Assembly: GCF_032854445.1 (NCBI RefSeq)
Contig: NC_088302.1
Location: 1,676,001-1,740,000, forward strand
Direction: 5' to 3'
Length of the DNA stretch: 64,000 bases
DNA from: Liolophura sinensis
Taxonomy: Eukaryota; Mollusca; Polyplacophora; Chitonida; Chitonidae
Part shown: positions 43,196 through 55,557 of the stretch, one piece after another
Layout: each line of letters opens with the position of its first letter
How positions within the stretch are numbered: position 1 is the first letter of the stretch
Position numbers and translations under genes: made by a program
The notes under the pieces: generated by a model
What the model was told of the DNA's origin: nothing
The model's database searches: none
Seen by the model: only the letters and a program-made list of their open reading frames with translations

Positions 43196-43239
43196 CATCC
43201 ACACACTGACACACTATGAATTGATCACACCTGATCACA

Positions 43240-44010
43240 TGAACTCCTTTCATGACACCAGACAAATGGACACTAATCAGATGTCAATGTGGTGACATCA
43301 CAAATGGACATCCCTCAATAGTGAGTGCACTGATCTGACCTATCACAAATGGACACCACTCTGTTGTCAGTGCAGTGATGGCCCATCACAAATGGACACC
43401 ACTCAGGTGTCAGTGCAGTGATGTCACATCACAAATGAACATCACTCAGTTGTCAGTGCAGTGATGTCACATCACAAATGAACACCTCTCTGTTGTCAGT
43501 GCAGTGATGTCACATCACAAATGAACATCACTCAGGTGTCAGTGCAGTGATGTCACATAACAAATGGACATCACTCAGTTGTCAGTGCAGTGATGTCACA
43601 TCACAAATGGACAGCACTCACTTGTTAGTATGGGAACATCACATCACAAATGGACACCACTCTGTTGTCAGTGCAGTGATGTCACATCGTAAATGGACAC
43701 CACTCAGTTGTCAATGCAGTGACATGACCTTTCAGAAATGGACACCACTCACTTGTTAGTATGGGGACATCACATCACAAATAGACACCGCTCTGTTGTC
43801 AGTGTGGTGATGTTTCATCACAAATGGACACCTCAGTTGTCAATGTTGATGTCACATCACAAATGGACACCACTCTTGTCAGTGTTGATGTCATTACAAA
43901 CAGACACCACTCAGTTGTCCGTGTGGTTGTCACATCACAAATGAACACCACTCAATTGTCAATGTTGATATCAAATCACAAATGGACACCACTCTAATGT
44001 CTCTGCAGAG
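43240..44010. repeat. About 43-60 bp minisatellite, ~17 copies
   Basis: Units of 'catcacaaatggacaccact' plus 'cagttgtcagtgcagtgatg', with some units shortened. It follows the previous array almost directly, and both share 'gtgacatc'-type words, so they may have a common origin. Confidence 0.9.
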
Positions 44011-45284
44011 ATTAAAATCACAAGTGAACCTTAATACAGAAGTTATAACACGTACATTTCATATGAAGTAGGATAAAAAGTAAAGATGTTTTGATGAAAT
44101 TATATACTTGCAGGTTCATAGTTTGAAAGGTGCTTTATTACAGTGTTCAGAAAAACAATTCAAGGAAAACAGTTTAGGCAGATATAAAAGCATTCATTCA
44201 GTCGATGTGTACCAAAGTTTGTACAACAACGACATACACCCAGGCAGAAGTGCAGTCTACACACAATTATGAAATAATATTTACTCTAAACATGAAATCT
44301 CAAACATTTCACAGGAAGCAGTCAATAAACAGATCCACTGTACATTTTGGAAACGAGAAAAAAGCTTAATATGTAAATGTTTGGGTTAAGACCAAGGATT
44401 GATGTTAGTAAACTAACATGATGGTTCAGCTACTGGGCACTATGACAGAAGAAAAGCTTGCTTGAGCTTCACAGTAGCTAAATTTCCACAGGTTAGATTG
44501 CATATAAGTATTGGAATAATATAATGTTAAACTAGCAATTCTATTCTCTGGTGGTAGAATTGTCTGCTACATTGTGATAAAGGAAACTAAGTCAATTTTC
44601 TTAGGATAAGAATATGAACACATGTAAACTTTGGGCAGGTTTTATTTATTTTACACATCATTTTATATCACTGCCATCCACAAATACTATACCAAATACA
44701 TAATCAAATGCATGTACATGTAAATGAATCAACTGATTAAACCTTTCACTCTGGATCCACCATGGAGAACTTGAGGTATACATGTATGTAGTTTGTTGAG
44801 ATGTAATAATGTTGATACATGAATGGCGCTCTGGTATCATTCACACCATTCAATCACAATACTGCATCTAGGCAGTCACATGGTAATGCGTTTCACATGA
44901 AGGGGACACCAATTTTGTTTCGCCTTTTTTGAGCAAGCCAATACTAAAAAACGGAATACAAATTTAACTGAAAATCCCTCTTTTTATTTTGCTCGATCTT
45001 ACTGTTTAAGATTATCCAGTTTTTCAAGGCTTTCCGATCACGTAAAATATGTTTTTAACAGAACCTTTCTTCTGTTACATGTAGATGGGTTTTCAGTTCT
45101 ATTGTTATTTTTATATCCTTCTCCGACAAAAGATTCATTCTGCCCATAAAACAAAAATCTGAATTGATGTGGCCTGACAATATGTTGGCAATTCTCTCAC
45201 ACCAGTACAGGATTAGCTTCTTTAGTTCTCTCATCTCTACAAATCACAGATTTCTTAGAAATGAAATGAATGTTATTACTAGAT
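44011..45284. other. 3' flank of the mannosyltransferase gene
   Basis: AT-rich. It probably holds the 3'UTR end of the minus-strand gene; 'tttatt' words (AATAAA on the minus strand) occur near 44641-44650 and 44990, but I cannot choose between them. No other gene is seen. Confidence 0.35.
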
Positions 45285-45730
45285 GCCTTCAGCCTTAGAA
45301 ATGACAGCTCATATATAATTAGGCATGTAATCACTTCATACATTCAGCCTTAAAACTGACAGCTCATATATAATTAGGCATGTAATCACTTCATACATTC
45401 AGCCTTAAAACTGACAGCTCATATATAATTAGGCATGTAATCACTTCATACATTCGGCTTAAAACTGACAGGTCATATAATTAGGCATGTAATCAGTAGA
45501 GACATTCAGCCTTAAAACTGACAGCTAATATATAATTAGGCATGTAATCACTTCACACATTCACCCTTAAAACTGACAGCTAATATATAATTAGGCATGT
45601 AATCACTTCATACATTCAGCCTTAGAACGGACTTCATGTATAATTAGGCATGTAATCAGTAGAGACATTCAGCCTTAAAACTGACAGCTCATATTTAATT
45701 AGACATGTAATCACTACACACATTCAGCAC
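45285..45730. repeat. 55-bp minisatellite, about 8 copies, in the 3' flank/UTR
   Basis: Units of 'cattcagccttaaaactgac', 'agctcatatataattaggca' and 'tgtaatcacttcata', some shortened by ~10 bp. It ends about 75 bp from the stop codon of the minus-strand mannosyltransferase gene, so it is probably transcribed in its 3'UTR. Confidence 0.92.
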
Positions 45731-45805
45731 TAAGAATGATATTTTCATTTCTATTTCTTCTATAATGACAATGAAATAATTTGTCAAAAATTATTTTGTC
45801 TTCCT

Positions 45806-47197
45806 TCAAGCCATCAAGACAGTTTCGGTCTTGCTGTACGTCTGCTTGGCTTCTACTCTCCCTTTTTTCACTACATGAAAGTTAATCTTATTTGATCCAA
45901 TAGCCCATATTACTGCAGATACTTCCAGTGTGTAGGCCACCGGGATAACCAGCAGAGTGGAGATACACAACAGGGCATATTTAACAAGTCCAAGTCTCCG
46001 CCTATTAAGGGATTTTACCGCACCAAAAACAAACAAAAAGAGAAACACAGCGCCAAGGAATCCAAACACAAGCTTTGATGGAAGAGAGAGTGGAACTGGA
46101 CAGGTAAGAGAGAGTAGGAGGGCTACAGCACTCAGCGGCATCAAGTGCATTGCAACTACAAGAAAAAATATACCAGCTTTGTATTGATGTTGTACCGGGC
46201 AAGATTTCCAGGCAAGGTAGATACCCTGTGCCCACCGTCTTCGTTGTCGCATGAAATCTACAAAAGTGAACGTACTTTGTTCGTTCATTTCACCTTCCAC
46301 AAAGCCAAAACTATAGCCCATACTGCTGGCCAAAATGCCAAAGTAACAATCCTCGGCAATGGAGGCTTCAGGGCCGTGGTCATAATTCACTCTCCGTTCA
46401 GCCGCCACATTGGACACGTTAAAGGACCCTTTCCAGTTGAATATAGGCTTGTGGAAGACTTTAAAGCAAAAGCGAAGAGCACCGTAGTCTATAGCTACAC
46501 GAACACTGTCAATAAGCGTTGTCACCCAGTTCACCACATGCCCTGATCCATAAGTAATGACACCTTGTCCAAAATGGTGGGAACCCTCAGTTACAAAGTT
46601 GAATATACCTATAGCGGAATTCTTTGTCAACAAGGTTTCTTCGTCTAAGTGTACAATCCAGTCATCATCATTCAGCATGTTTACACCATCCTCCAAACAG
46701 TACTGCAGGGCGCGGGCTTTGAACAACGACCCCTGGGAGGTGACATAGGTGTCGGGGACCACAATTTCTCGAACCCCCGGCATCTTGGCAAGGTGGATGG
46801 CCTTATCTGTGACCACCTCAAACATGCAGTTGTCTACTCCAGCCTGACAGCAGGTCTCCATGTTTCTCCTCAAGTTGTCTTTGACGAGTTCTGGGAAATC
46901 GCCTTTAGTAACAACACGGAAACATATAAACGGAGCTAGTAATGGGGATCCTTTGAGTGTTGGAGGTTCCGGAAAAGTATTGAAGAATATGATGCCCAAG
47001 AAATTTGCCACGCTCAACGGGACGGCTGCAAGAGTAATCACTCGCAAAAAATATGTTATCAGTGTGACTAGGATTCCATACTCCTCCAACGGATTCAGTT
47101 GTTTGTCCTCCTTGGTGAAAGCACCACTCACAAACAACATGAGAAGCAGCAGAAAAAGGGAGACGACTGCGGCATGTTGAACACGACTGCTGTTCAT
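45806..47197 (-). CDS. egh: Egghead/BRE-3 type beta-1,4-mannosyltransferase
   Basis: A single uninterrupted 463-codon frame. Family members (Drosophila Egghead, C. elegans BRE-3; glycosyltransferase family 2) add mannose to glucosylceramide to make the arthro-series/mactosyl glycolipid core, in the Golgi/ER membrane. Seen here: a hydrophobic segment at 9-26, a second at 41-72, then a GT2-like catalytic region with DDDWIVHLDEET at 177-188 (metal-binding D-x-D-like site), the ED pair at 282-283 (AEDCYFG) and the RQRRRW motif at 317-322, which is the Q/RxxRW signature of processive-type GT2 enzymes. Three to four C-terminal membrane segments lie at about 342-366, 376-395 and 406-432. All key motifs are intact. 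Length agrees with the fly protein (about 457). The ATG has A at -3, and a leader acceptor sits 77 bp upstream. The gene is framed by tandem arrays on both sides. Confidence 0.95.
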   Translation of the reverse strand: MNSSRVQHAAVVSLFLLLLMLFVSGAFTKEDKQLNPLEEYGILVTLITYFLRVITLAAVPLSVANFLGIIFFNTFPEPPTLKGSPLLAPFICFRVVTKGDFPELVKDNLRRNMETCCQAGVDNCMFEVVTDKAIHLAKMPGVREIVVPDTYVTSQGSLFKARALQYCLEDGVNMLNDDDWIVHLDEETLLTKNSAIGIFNFVTEGSHHFGQGVITYGSGHVVNWVTTLIDSVRVAIDYGALRFCFKVFHKPIFNWKGSFNVSNVAAERRVNYDHGPEASIAEDCYFGILASSMGYSFGFVEGEMNEQSTFTFVDFMRQRRRWAQGIYLAWKSCPVQHQYKAGIFFLVVAMHLMPLSAVALLLSLTCPVPLSLPSKLVFGFLGAVFLFLFVFGAVKSLNRRRLGLVKYALLCISTLLVIPVAYTLEVSAVIWAIGSNKINFHVVKKGRVEAKQTYSKTETVLMA

Positions 47198-47274
47198 TGT
47201 TTCTCGAGATGGTGTCTTGATGATTCAGGCCTGAGCAAATAGTCGTCAGAGGTAGTTCATTGGGCAACTAATAT
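47198..47274 (-). promoter_or_regulatory. egh: Candidate 5'UTR part of the mannosyltransferase exon
   Basis: On the minus strand 'ttctgtttgcag' ends at 47275, directly before 'gatattag', giving a plausible acceptor 77 bp before the ATG. This suggests that the coding exon is preceded by at least one untranslated exon further right. A possible donor ('tccaag/gtaggc') lies near 50166 on the minus strand but is unproven. An (AAT)n-type microsatellite follows at 47298-47333. Confidence 0.5.
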
Positions 47275-47674
47275 CCTGCAAACAGAATTCTATATCTGTA
47301 AAATAATAATAATAATAATCATAATCATAATAATACTGATAAGTAAACTAGAACAAAGTAGACATTAGCCAGTGACATAATACCGTACAATATATTATGG
47401 CTGTAGTAAAGGATCGATTGCAATATTATTTTAGAGTGACATCAATTCCTGGAATAATCTGCCTCTGTCAATGAACATCTGAGAAGATACCACTGACAAG
47501 CGTACTGTAGAATGTGTGTGCACTAGCCCCAGGTGGCTATTTCACCTCCTCTCTTTATACTGGGCTGGTGAAGACACTGCACCAAGTTCTACACGGACTG
47601 CTTCAATCTACAACTCCTTTTATATTTCTTATCCTTAATTCTTTCGCCTTGAGCACAGTTACTTTGTGACATAA

Positions 47675-48345
47675 CACAGATATGGAATGTCTGGCACATG
47701 TTAACTGGCTACATAACACAGATATGGAATGTCTGTCACATGTTAACTGGCTGCATAACACAGATATGGAATGTCTGTCACATGCTAAGTGGCTACACTA
47801 CACAGATACTGAATGTCTGTCACCTGTTAACTGGCTCCATAACACAGATATGGAATGTCTGGCACATGTTAACTGGCTACATAACACAGATATGGAATGT
47901 CTGTCACACGTTAACTGGCTGCATAACACAGATATGGAATGTCTGTCACATGCTAAGTGGCTACACTACACAGATACTGAATGTCTGTCACCTGTTAACT
48001 GGCTACATAGCACAGATATGGAATGTCTGTCACATGTTAACTGGCTACATAACACAGATATGGAATGTCTGGCACATGTTAACTGGCTCCATAGCACAGA
48101 TATGGAATGTCTGTCACATGTTAACTGGCTACATAACACAGATATGGAATGTCTGTCACATGTTAACTGGCTACATAACACAGATATGGAATGTCTGTCA
48201 CATGTTAATTGGCTCCATAGCACAGATATGGAATGTCTGTCACATGTTAACTGGCTACATAACACAGATATGGAATGTCTGTCACATGTTAACTGGCTGC
48301 ATAACACAGATATGGAATGTCTGTCACATGTTAACTGGCTACACA
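47675..48345. repeat. 42-bp minisatellite, 16 copies
   Basis: Units of 'tggaatgtctgtcacatgtt' plus 'aactggctacataacacaga' and 'ta'. The 14-residue repeat MECLSHVNWLHNTD stays open on the plus strand and other frames are open on both strands, because 42 is a multiple of three. A 5-unit block with the rare 'catgctaagtggctacacta' variant occurs twice (near 47783 and 47951), 168 bp (4 units) apart. Confidence 0.96.
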
Positions 48346-51300
48346 TAAGTCCTGTCTTCTTGTAATGTCATTACCCTATGCATCAAAAACTAATCTTGCA
48401 TTAATGAGAACTGTTTTCATGTCATAAGGGAGGAAAGTCACTGAAGGGCTATTTGCTAGTGTGTTCTTCATAAAAACATCACAGACGAACACAGTGCTGG
48501 TTGCTGATTCGCTTTTCAAACGCTCATTGCAAAAAGCAGAGTTATCAATGAGCTGACTTCACTCTGCCATGTGACATCAACCTAAACTTTATGAATCCCC
48601 TAATGCATGGTTCGTACAGAGAAACATGAATGAAACAGAGTTTTCAGAGCCAAACTGCAATTTTCAAGGAAAGATTTACTACGAAAAATTTTCGCATAGC
48701 ACAAATAATATTCTTACACAAAATACCAGCCCTGTCTGTGCACATGGTCTTGTTTAATATAAGTAATAAACTTCGTAAAATTTATAACAACTTTTCTCAA
48801 ATCTTAGAACCATTTTAATACTTCAATATTAATATTTCGGGCACAAGTCTAATATTTACTGAAAGCAATAATTTGAGGCCATTTCTTGATAAGTACACAA
48901 AATTTCTTTGATTGTCTGCCGAAAATCTCGGGTATAGCCTATTTAAATAATTTTTAAACGTGATTATATTTTTATTTTAGAGGTTTCCTTTTTTCTCTTT
49001 AAATATACTGTTTATTTTATACAGCAGCTTTCTTTTGAATGCTCTTTTTCTGCTTTATTTTCCAGTAGAAACAGGCATTTTTTTTTTAGTTTAACTTTTT
49101 GAGTATTTATTTCTTGTCCAAGTTGAAAGGCAGTCAGATTACATTTGGCTACCTTTAAAGTGGGATTGTTTATTTAACAGACAAAACAGTAGAATTATGT
49201 AATAAGATGTTTGAATCAACAGAATTGTCCCCTTAATTTTTCGCCCCATTCAAATAAAATTCTAAATTTTGCTCTGAATGGAATTTCTTAGGATTCTGCT
49301 GATCTGACATTTTTACAATATTAAGCCAACGTGACACAACTAGATCTTACCACTGACTGACCAAGCATACATAATGTTGGAACAACTACAAACAGCGCCC
49401 TCTACAACGGCTTGGTTTTGTTTTTAACTCAATAAATAAAACACTGCCTCTCAAGGATAATCAACAAAAGCCAAGACACCATATCTTTTCGATACATGAT
49501 CGAGTAATGGAAATTGGTCCATGTGTAATGCTGCAACGGCCCATCGCCTAGGAAACGTTTTTGATTTGTTTAGAAAAGCCCTACGAGTTCAGTTTTCTCA
49601 CGTTTTGACAGAGGAATCATGTACACGTCAGACACTTCCTTCCAGTCAAATTTTTTTTTCATTTTCCTCCTGAACTTTCAAGGAGGCCTACCGGTACTTT
49701 AAACGGAATTTCCTTTTTCCAGGAAATTCAAGGAGTTTAAAGCACTGAGCGAACTATGTAATTTGTCCCATCCTTGCAATGACCAGTGTGCATGTATTCC
49801 TCCCGTGCAGGGCGGACATGTATCTTTCTAAAACGGGGCCCGCCAGTCCTTACAGAGGAAGCACATCTCGTAACTGATAAAACACCAGTTACCCTCTACC
49901 TACTTATATAACAATACACTGATTTCAATACCAACACCAGTAATCATGAATAATAAAAACATTGTTATTCAAATAGGTTGAGGGCAATGCTGATTTATCA
50001 GTTACAAGATTTGCTTCCCTTTGTAGAAGGCTGAGAAAACAAATGTCATACTTTCATGAACAACAAAATAATGTTGTGTCACATGTACCGGTAGTTTGGA
50101 CGGCATGTGATTTAAGTCATTATCACCACATACGTGCAGATAAAAAAAATAAAGGACCATGCCTACCTTGGACAAATTAGGCAGAGCTGTGGTGAAGAGA
50201 AAAGGAGAGAATGCTGGTGAGATTTGTGGTGGCCAGTCTGACCAGTGCTTGTTTCTGGCCTGTTCTCTGGTTGTCATGCAGACAGTGCTAAGGTCATCTT
50301 GTGTGACCAACCAGATTACATAAGACAGCAACCCTCCCCCCACCCCCGGTCCCTGACCCCCATGGACCCAAGCCTGGAGCAGTCACGACATTGTAAGCAA
50401 TAGCATAATCTGGGCTGTTGCGGGGCGGGGGGTTAGGATTAGCTGTTCAGGTACATAAGCTTATTGTTATCACGTACATTAATGACTTGTGTAGCCTGGG
50501 CATATATTTAGCTTGTACAACCCAATCAAGCATGTCAGAGATCAGCAATAATAAGGCTGCAGACTTGTATAACCTCCAGCTGTGAAATGGGACGTAAGCA
50601 ACCTGCCAGGACATGTTCACAAATACTCTCTGGTTGCAGATCTCTTTTCATACTATATACTGTATTATATAGAATCATTGCCGAGTTGTTACGGAGCAAA
50701 CTTTAATTAAAATGCACAAGAAAAAGTTCAGTTCTACTGATGGCATTGGAATGATTTCAACGACAGGTTGGGAAATAGCGTGAAAAAAAAATCATGATGC
50801 AAAACAATGGAGACTTGTTAACAGAAAGCAAAGATAAATTTCATTCCTTCTGAATTTGGCCCATTTTATTTTTACCTTTTTAAGGGAACGAGAGCATGTA
50901 GAAGGTTGTGATGAGGCCTGTAAGATGTGCGTGTACTTTTTCCCCTTTTTGTCACATTTAGCATTTCTTAATTAAATTCTGAACATTTTTTTGCTACATT
51001 TTTGTATAAAATTCCTTCAAAAAAAAAAGGACAAATCTCATGCCTGGCTAAAATATTTAAATGTTCCAGGTAAAATAACTGATTTCACTACGGCCTTATG
51101 GAATCATTTTAGGAATTGCTGACATCCCTAAGGAATTGCTGACATCGCTAAGGAATTGCCTTAAATTACACTTCTGTCACCCGAGGGGGTAAAAGATCCA
51201 GTGCCTTTGACAGACTTGTGTTCAGTAATGGTGCAGTCACTGACAAAGAGAACCTATGCAACACAGAAGCATTGGTGAACCTTCCCTGCATTAAGAAACT

Positions 51301-51756
51301 CGGACCCAAGCTGGGTTATTTATTGTTCATTCATTCCTTCCTTCGTGACATTCTTTTGAGGCAAACTGCTTATGTAGTACACAGGAGAACAGTGGTCAAA
51401 CCAGTTTGGATCTTAAGATAGCATTGTGCCGGAGACGGTAGCCCTTATCAAATGCATGTCTCTTCAAGATTAATTATCTTCAGAAAATCAGGAGGTCGGA
51501 GAACCCAACGATGGAGCAATGGAGTCCATATGTTTGTCTAAATGAGGAACTTTAATCACTGGAAACCTCATGGCAAAACATTCAAATTTCACAACAGTGT
51601 ACTCTGCAAGCAAGTTCAATCTTTTCTGACAACACAAAATCGTGAATGAAAGGATATAACAGAGCAAAAAGGGCCCACAGGGGAACAACAAAATATATAT
51701 TATCGAATACATCGTTGTCGAGCGTCACACTGTAGAATTTTTCACTTACATTCATA
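48346..51756. other. Intergenic/leader-intron sequence without assigned features
   Basis: Largely AT-rich. Small items: a 21-bp triplet repeat near 51113-51160 ('aaggaattgctgacatc') and a C-rich patch at 50330-50365. A minus-strand stretch at about 50166-50345 has balanced composition and ends at a donor-like 'aag/gtaggc', so it could be an untranslated exon of the mannosyltransferase gene. No coding domain seen on either strand. Confidence 0.35.
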
Positions 51757-52760
51757 CTCCTGGCCTTAGATTTCCACGGGCTCTGCCCACTTTCCTCTCA
51801 CCATAATGCTGGCCTCCGTACGTTCTCCCACGCTCTGCCCAGTTCCTTCTCACCATAATGCTGGCCTCCGTAGGTTTCCCCGCGCTCTGCCCACTTTCCT
51901 CTCACCATAATGCTGCCCTCCGTAGGTTTCCCAGGGCTCTGCCCAGTTTCCTCTTACCATAATGCTGGCCTCCGTAGGTTTCCCCGGGCTGTGCTCAGTT
52001 TCCTCTCACCCTAATGCTTGCCTCCGTAGGTTTCCCCGCGCTCCGCCCACTTTCCTCTCACCATAATGCTGGCCTCCGTAGGTTTCCCCGGGCTGTGCTC
52101 AGTTTCCTCTCACCATAATGCTGGCCTCCGTAGGTTTCCCCGCGCTCTGCCCACTTTCCTCTCACCATAATGCTGGCCTCCGTACGTTCTCCCACGCTCT
52201 GTCCAGTTCCTTCTCACCATAATGCTGGCCTCCGTAGGTTTCCCCGCGCTCCGCCCACTTTCCTCTCACCATAATGCTGGCCTCCGTATGTTTCCCCGGG
52301 CTGTGCTCAGTTTCCTCTTACCATAATGCTGGCCTCCGTAGGTTTCCCCGCGCTCTGCCCACTTTCCTCTCACCATAATGCTGGCCTCCGTATGTTTCCC
52401 CGGGCTGTGCTCAGTTTCCTCTTACCATAATACTGACCCCCGTACGTTCTCCCACGCTCTGCCCAGTTCCTTCTCACCATAATGCTTACCTCCGTAGGTT
52501 TCCCTGGGCTCTGCCCAGTTTCCTCTCACTATAATGCTGGCCTCCGTAGGTTTCCCATGGCTCTACCCAGTTTCCTCTCACCATAATGCTTGCCTCCGTA
52601 GGTTTCCCCGGCTGTGTCTAGTTTCTTCTCATCGTAATGCTGCCCTCCATTGGTTTCCTATGGCTATGCCCTGTTTCGTCTCAACATAATGCTGGCCTCC
52701 GTAGGTTTCCCTGGGCTCTGCCCAGTTTCCTCTCACAATAATGCTGGCTTCCGTATAAGA
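51757..52760. repeat. 52-bp minisatellite amplified from the body of SINE family II
   Basis: About 19 units of 'ataatgctggcctccgtagg', 'tttccccgcgctctgcccac' and 'tttcctctcacc'. The unit matches the SINE body seen on the minus strand at 7878-8135 ('cccggtttcctcaaacc', 'ataatgctggct'). The array runs directly into the SINE 3' end at 52755-52812. So one SINE insertion was internally amplified about 19-fold. Confidence 0.93.
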
Positions 52761-52812
52761 AGTGAAATATTCTTGAGTACAACGTAAAAAACCCATCATA
52801 TAAATAAATACA
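52755..52812 (+). mobile_element. SINE family II 3' tail ending the 52-bp array
   Basis: 'gtataagaagtgaaatattc' followed by 'ttgagtacaacgtaaaaaac' and 'ccatcatataaataaata' directly follows the last array unit, as expected for the intact end of the founding SINE. Confidence 0.88.
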
Positions 52813-53036
52813 TGTATACTGAAGCAAGTAAGCATATGCGTGGAAGACCACAAAACCATAGTTCTTTGCCAGACACCAAGGGCAGGACTTGAACATTGGA
52901 CCTCATTGAGAAGGGTAGACAGGTGGTAGTGAGCACTCTACTCCATCCGAAGGAGACATAAAATTTACTGCTATGACATTTATCCCAAAGGGTATTAAAT
53001 GATTAAAGGATACGTGAAATGCATGGTTTTGATTTC

Positions 53037-55480
53037 TTAATGTAAGACCTGTTTGTCTGCGGTTGAATCACCTGCGAGACTATCTTACGTTGTCGGGTGG
53101 ACACGTGACTGGCGTTTGGGGGAACAAGTGTTAAATATATGCTGGACAAAGAACGCAAATGCTCTGGTGGGTTTTCACAAGTGCCACAGCCTGAGAATTT
53201 ATTATTTAAGACAGAGGTAATCAGTATAAAAGTAGGGGTATCTGTAAATATGTTCCTTTCCCTTCCTTCCTTCCTTCTGAGTTTGGATAGTGTTCCCGCT
53301 GAGGGACTCACAAGGGAAAGCAGCCTGGAGAGTAACGTCTGGCAGTCAAGACGGTACAGCACCTGGGTGAAATGTATGAATGAAGACTGGCTGTGATCTT
53401 GGTAAAACACGTCTTGACTGGTCGGCTGTCTTGGAGGGAATGGGAGAGCTACTAGAGCTTTCAAGTATTAATGAGTAAATGATTTAGAACTTAGCTTTCA
53501 AAGACTTAATAGAAGTGCCATATGGTCATAACAGGTAGGTTAAACAAGTTAAGGTGTTGGACGTGATTATTAACCCAATTATATAATAGACATGTTACAT
53601 GTGTGTCCACATGTATACACAGTGACCTGTACACATAGATGTAGGTCAAGGTAGGTTGAAGTTGAGAGGTCAGCCTGACAGTCAGACCATAATGCATGTA
53701 ACGTTTAAGCATGGCATCTAGAAACCAAGTGACATCATGCTAACAATGATTGCAATATAGTCAATACTAGAGAGACCAAGGGTCACAGGGTTACCGGTAT
53801 CCTGTTTAAGAGAGGCATCTAAACATAATGTCGAGTACGTTGCCAGGCTAATAAGGGGCCAGGCTCGCATTAGAAATTTAGATGACTCAGTGTATCCACA
53901 TGATGGGTACAAATGCATTTTATGATGCCAGGTCATATCTCATATATAACAAGACATACTGGTCTATGCCAGCTGACCTTCACCTCCAACCAAAACATAA
54001 CATTCGTAAGTTACTCTTTTGATCATTTAACATACAGGTTACAAATCAATAGTGTAGGCTAATGTATGCATTAATAATCTGAGTGGTACATTTTTATGCT
54101 AGGGGCTGCATACATTTTGTACAACCCAGAACGGTTACCGCATGAAGAACAATGATACGGGTCACGCAGGGTATTTTGATAATATCTATAAACTAAATAC
54201 AATATTACCAGGCGATAGCCAATATGCATATTAACTGTATATACAAAGTTAATATCTATATATATATATGTATCTATCAACAATAATAACAAATGCTTAC
54301 TGACTGGCCATAGAGAACATGAACACTGGACTCAAAATGTCAAAGTCCAAAAGCATGATAAATTCCAGTATATGTGCATCTGCAGTGATATATAATTTCT
54401 GAGGATTGTGTTGTGTTAGGACAATCACAGGCATAATTAAATACAAAAACTCAGAACAGTTACAAGTGGTTGCTCTTGTACTGAGTTTTAATTTGGCCTG
54501 TGTACTGCTGGTGCAGCCATCTTGTTTAGCCACTTGATAGAGGCTGGGCTGATAGGATGAGATTAACCAGCGGGGGTCATCAGGGGCAATAGATGCCAAG
54601 GAGAAATTAATCCCTTCCAGATGTGCTGCCACCTTGCTTACATACACTGGGGTAATACACATGTCTGTAGCTACTGGAGGCTGGCATGGTCAGCTCAAAC
54701 AAAGGAATTAAGCTTGACCATGTGTTAATCACATGGTCAATGTAAAAGGAACTATCTGCTTTGGAAGTTAGGAGATCAAGTTAAGTTCAGGCAAAAGCTA
54801 GTAGTTGATACATATAATCCTTAAATTCCAGATTAATTCAAGTAAACAGTGGTCACTTTTAAAACTAGTGAACTTAAGTGGGTTAATAGTTCCAATGTGG
54901 AGGTTTATCCCAAACTAACACAGCTAACCAAATATTTTCACTGTAAACAGGTTGATGGGAGAAGCAGTTATCCCACCTGTTTCTTAGTGTAAATTCCTGA
55001 AATCTATTCAGCCAATCCTTTTAGAATGTGTGTATCTCTTTGCAGAGATCACACTAACTTGTGAATGGCTAACCAAAGTAATAACCTAAATTACTCAAAA
55101 AGATGTGCATAATATATCCTATATGGCACAGTCAGATAAGTGCATATGTAACAACAATTACATATATCAGTTTATGGGGTGTTCTGAGACCACAAGGGTT
55201 AAATTCTTACCTGGGTGAAATGTATGAATGAAGACTGGCTGTGATCTTGGTAAAACACGTCTTGACTGCTCGGCTGTCTTGGAGGGAATGGGGCTAAAAC
55301 AAAGGGCCGCATGGTAAGGCTGGGGTGCGGAGGTCATGTGACCTCCCACCCCCTCTCAAGCCATGGGCACTCCCCCACAAGCATAAGGCTTGGTTACTGA
55401 TGTGACTAGCTTACTGGTGAACACCCAAGGCAGATCTGGCCTGGAGATTTGGGCAGATCTGACTTGGGGGTTTACATTAA
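53037..55480 (-). mobile_element. Unidentified 2.4-kb interspersed repeat, copy 1 (TG...CA ends, TTAA flanks)
   Basis: The segment 53041-55476 starts 'tgtaagacctgtttg' and ends 'gggggtttaca', and is flanked on both sides by TTAA (53037-53040 and 55477-55480). A second copy lies inverted at 57668-59875, a few percent different. This copy has about 210 bp (around 54095-54310) absent from the other. It includes a (TTCC)n run at about 53262-53279 and two copies of an ~85-bp segment (53364-53449 and 55210-55294). No transposase or polymerase frame is present. Candidates are a solo LTR (TG...CA) or a non-autonomous DNA element using TTAA targets. Strand is arbitrary. Confidence 0.75.
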
Positions 55481-55495
55481 CATGGACTATATGAT

Positions 55496-55557
55496 GTGGG
55501 ACTAAATGATGTGGGACTAAATGATGTGGGACTAAATGATGTGGGACTAAATGATGT
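55496..55557. repeat. 15-bp tandem repeat, 4-5 copies
   Basis: 'atgatgtgggactaa' is repeated four to five times just inside copy 1 of the 2.4-kb repeat. Confidence 0.92.

Noticed and set aside
47682-48365. 227-codon plus frame (MECLSHVNWLHNTD repeats) that resembles a repeat protein
   Set aside because: A 42-bp tandem array with open frames on both strands; substitutions do not favour synonymous positions by eye.
53003-53464. 153-codon minus frame, with a similar plus frame at 59502-59792
   Set aside because: It is mirrored in the inverted repeat copy with frame-disrupting changes, and no domain is recognised. More likely chance frames in the mobile element.
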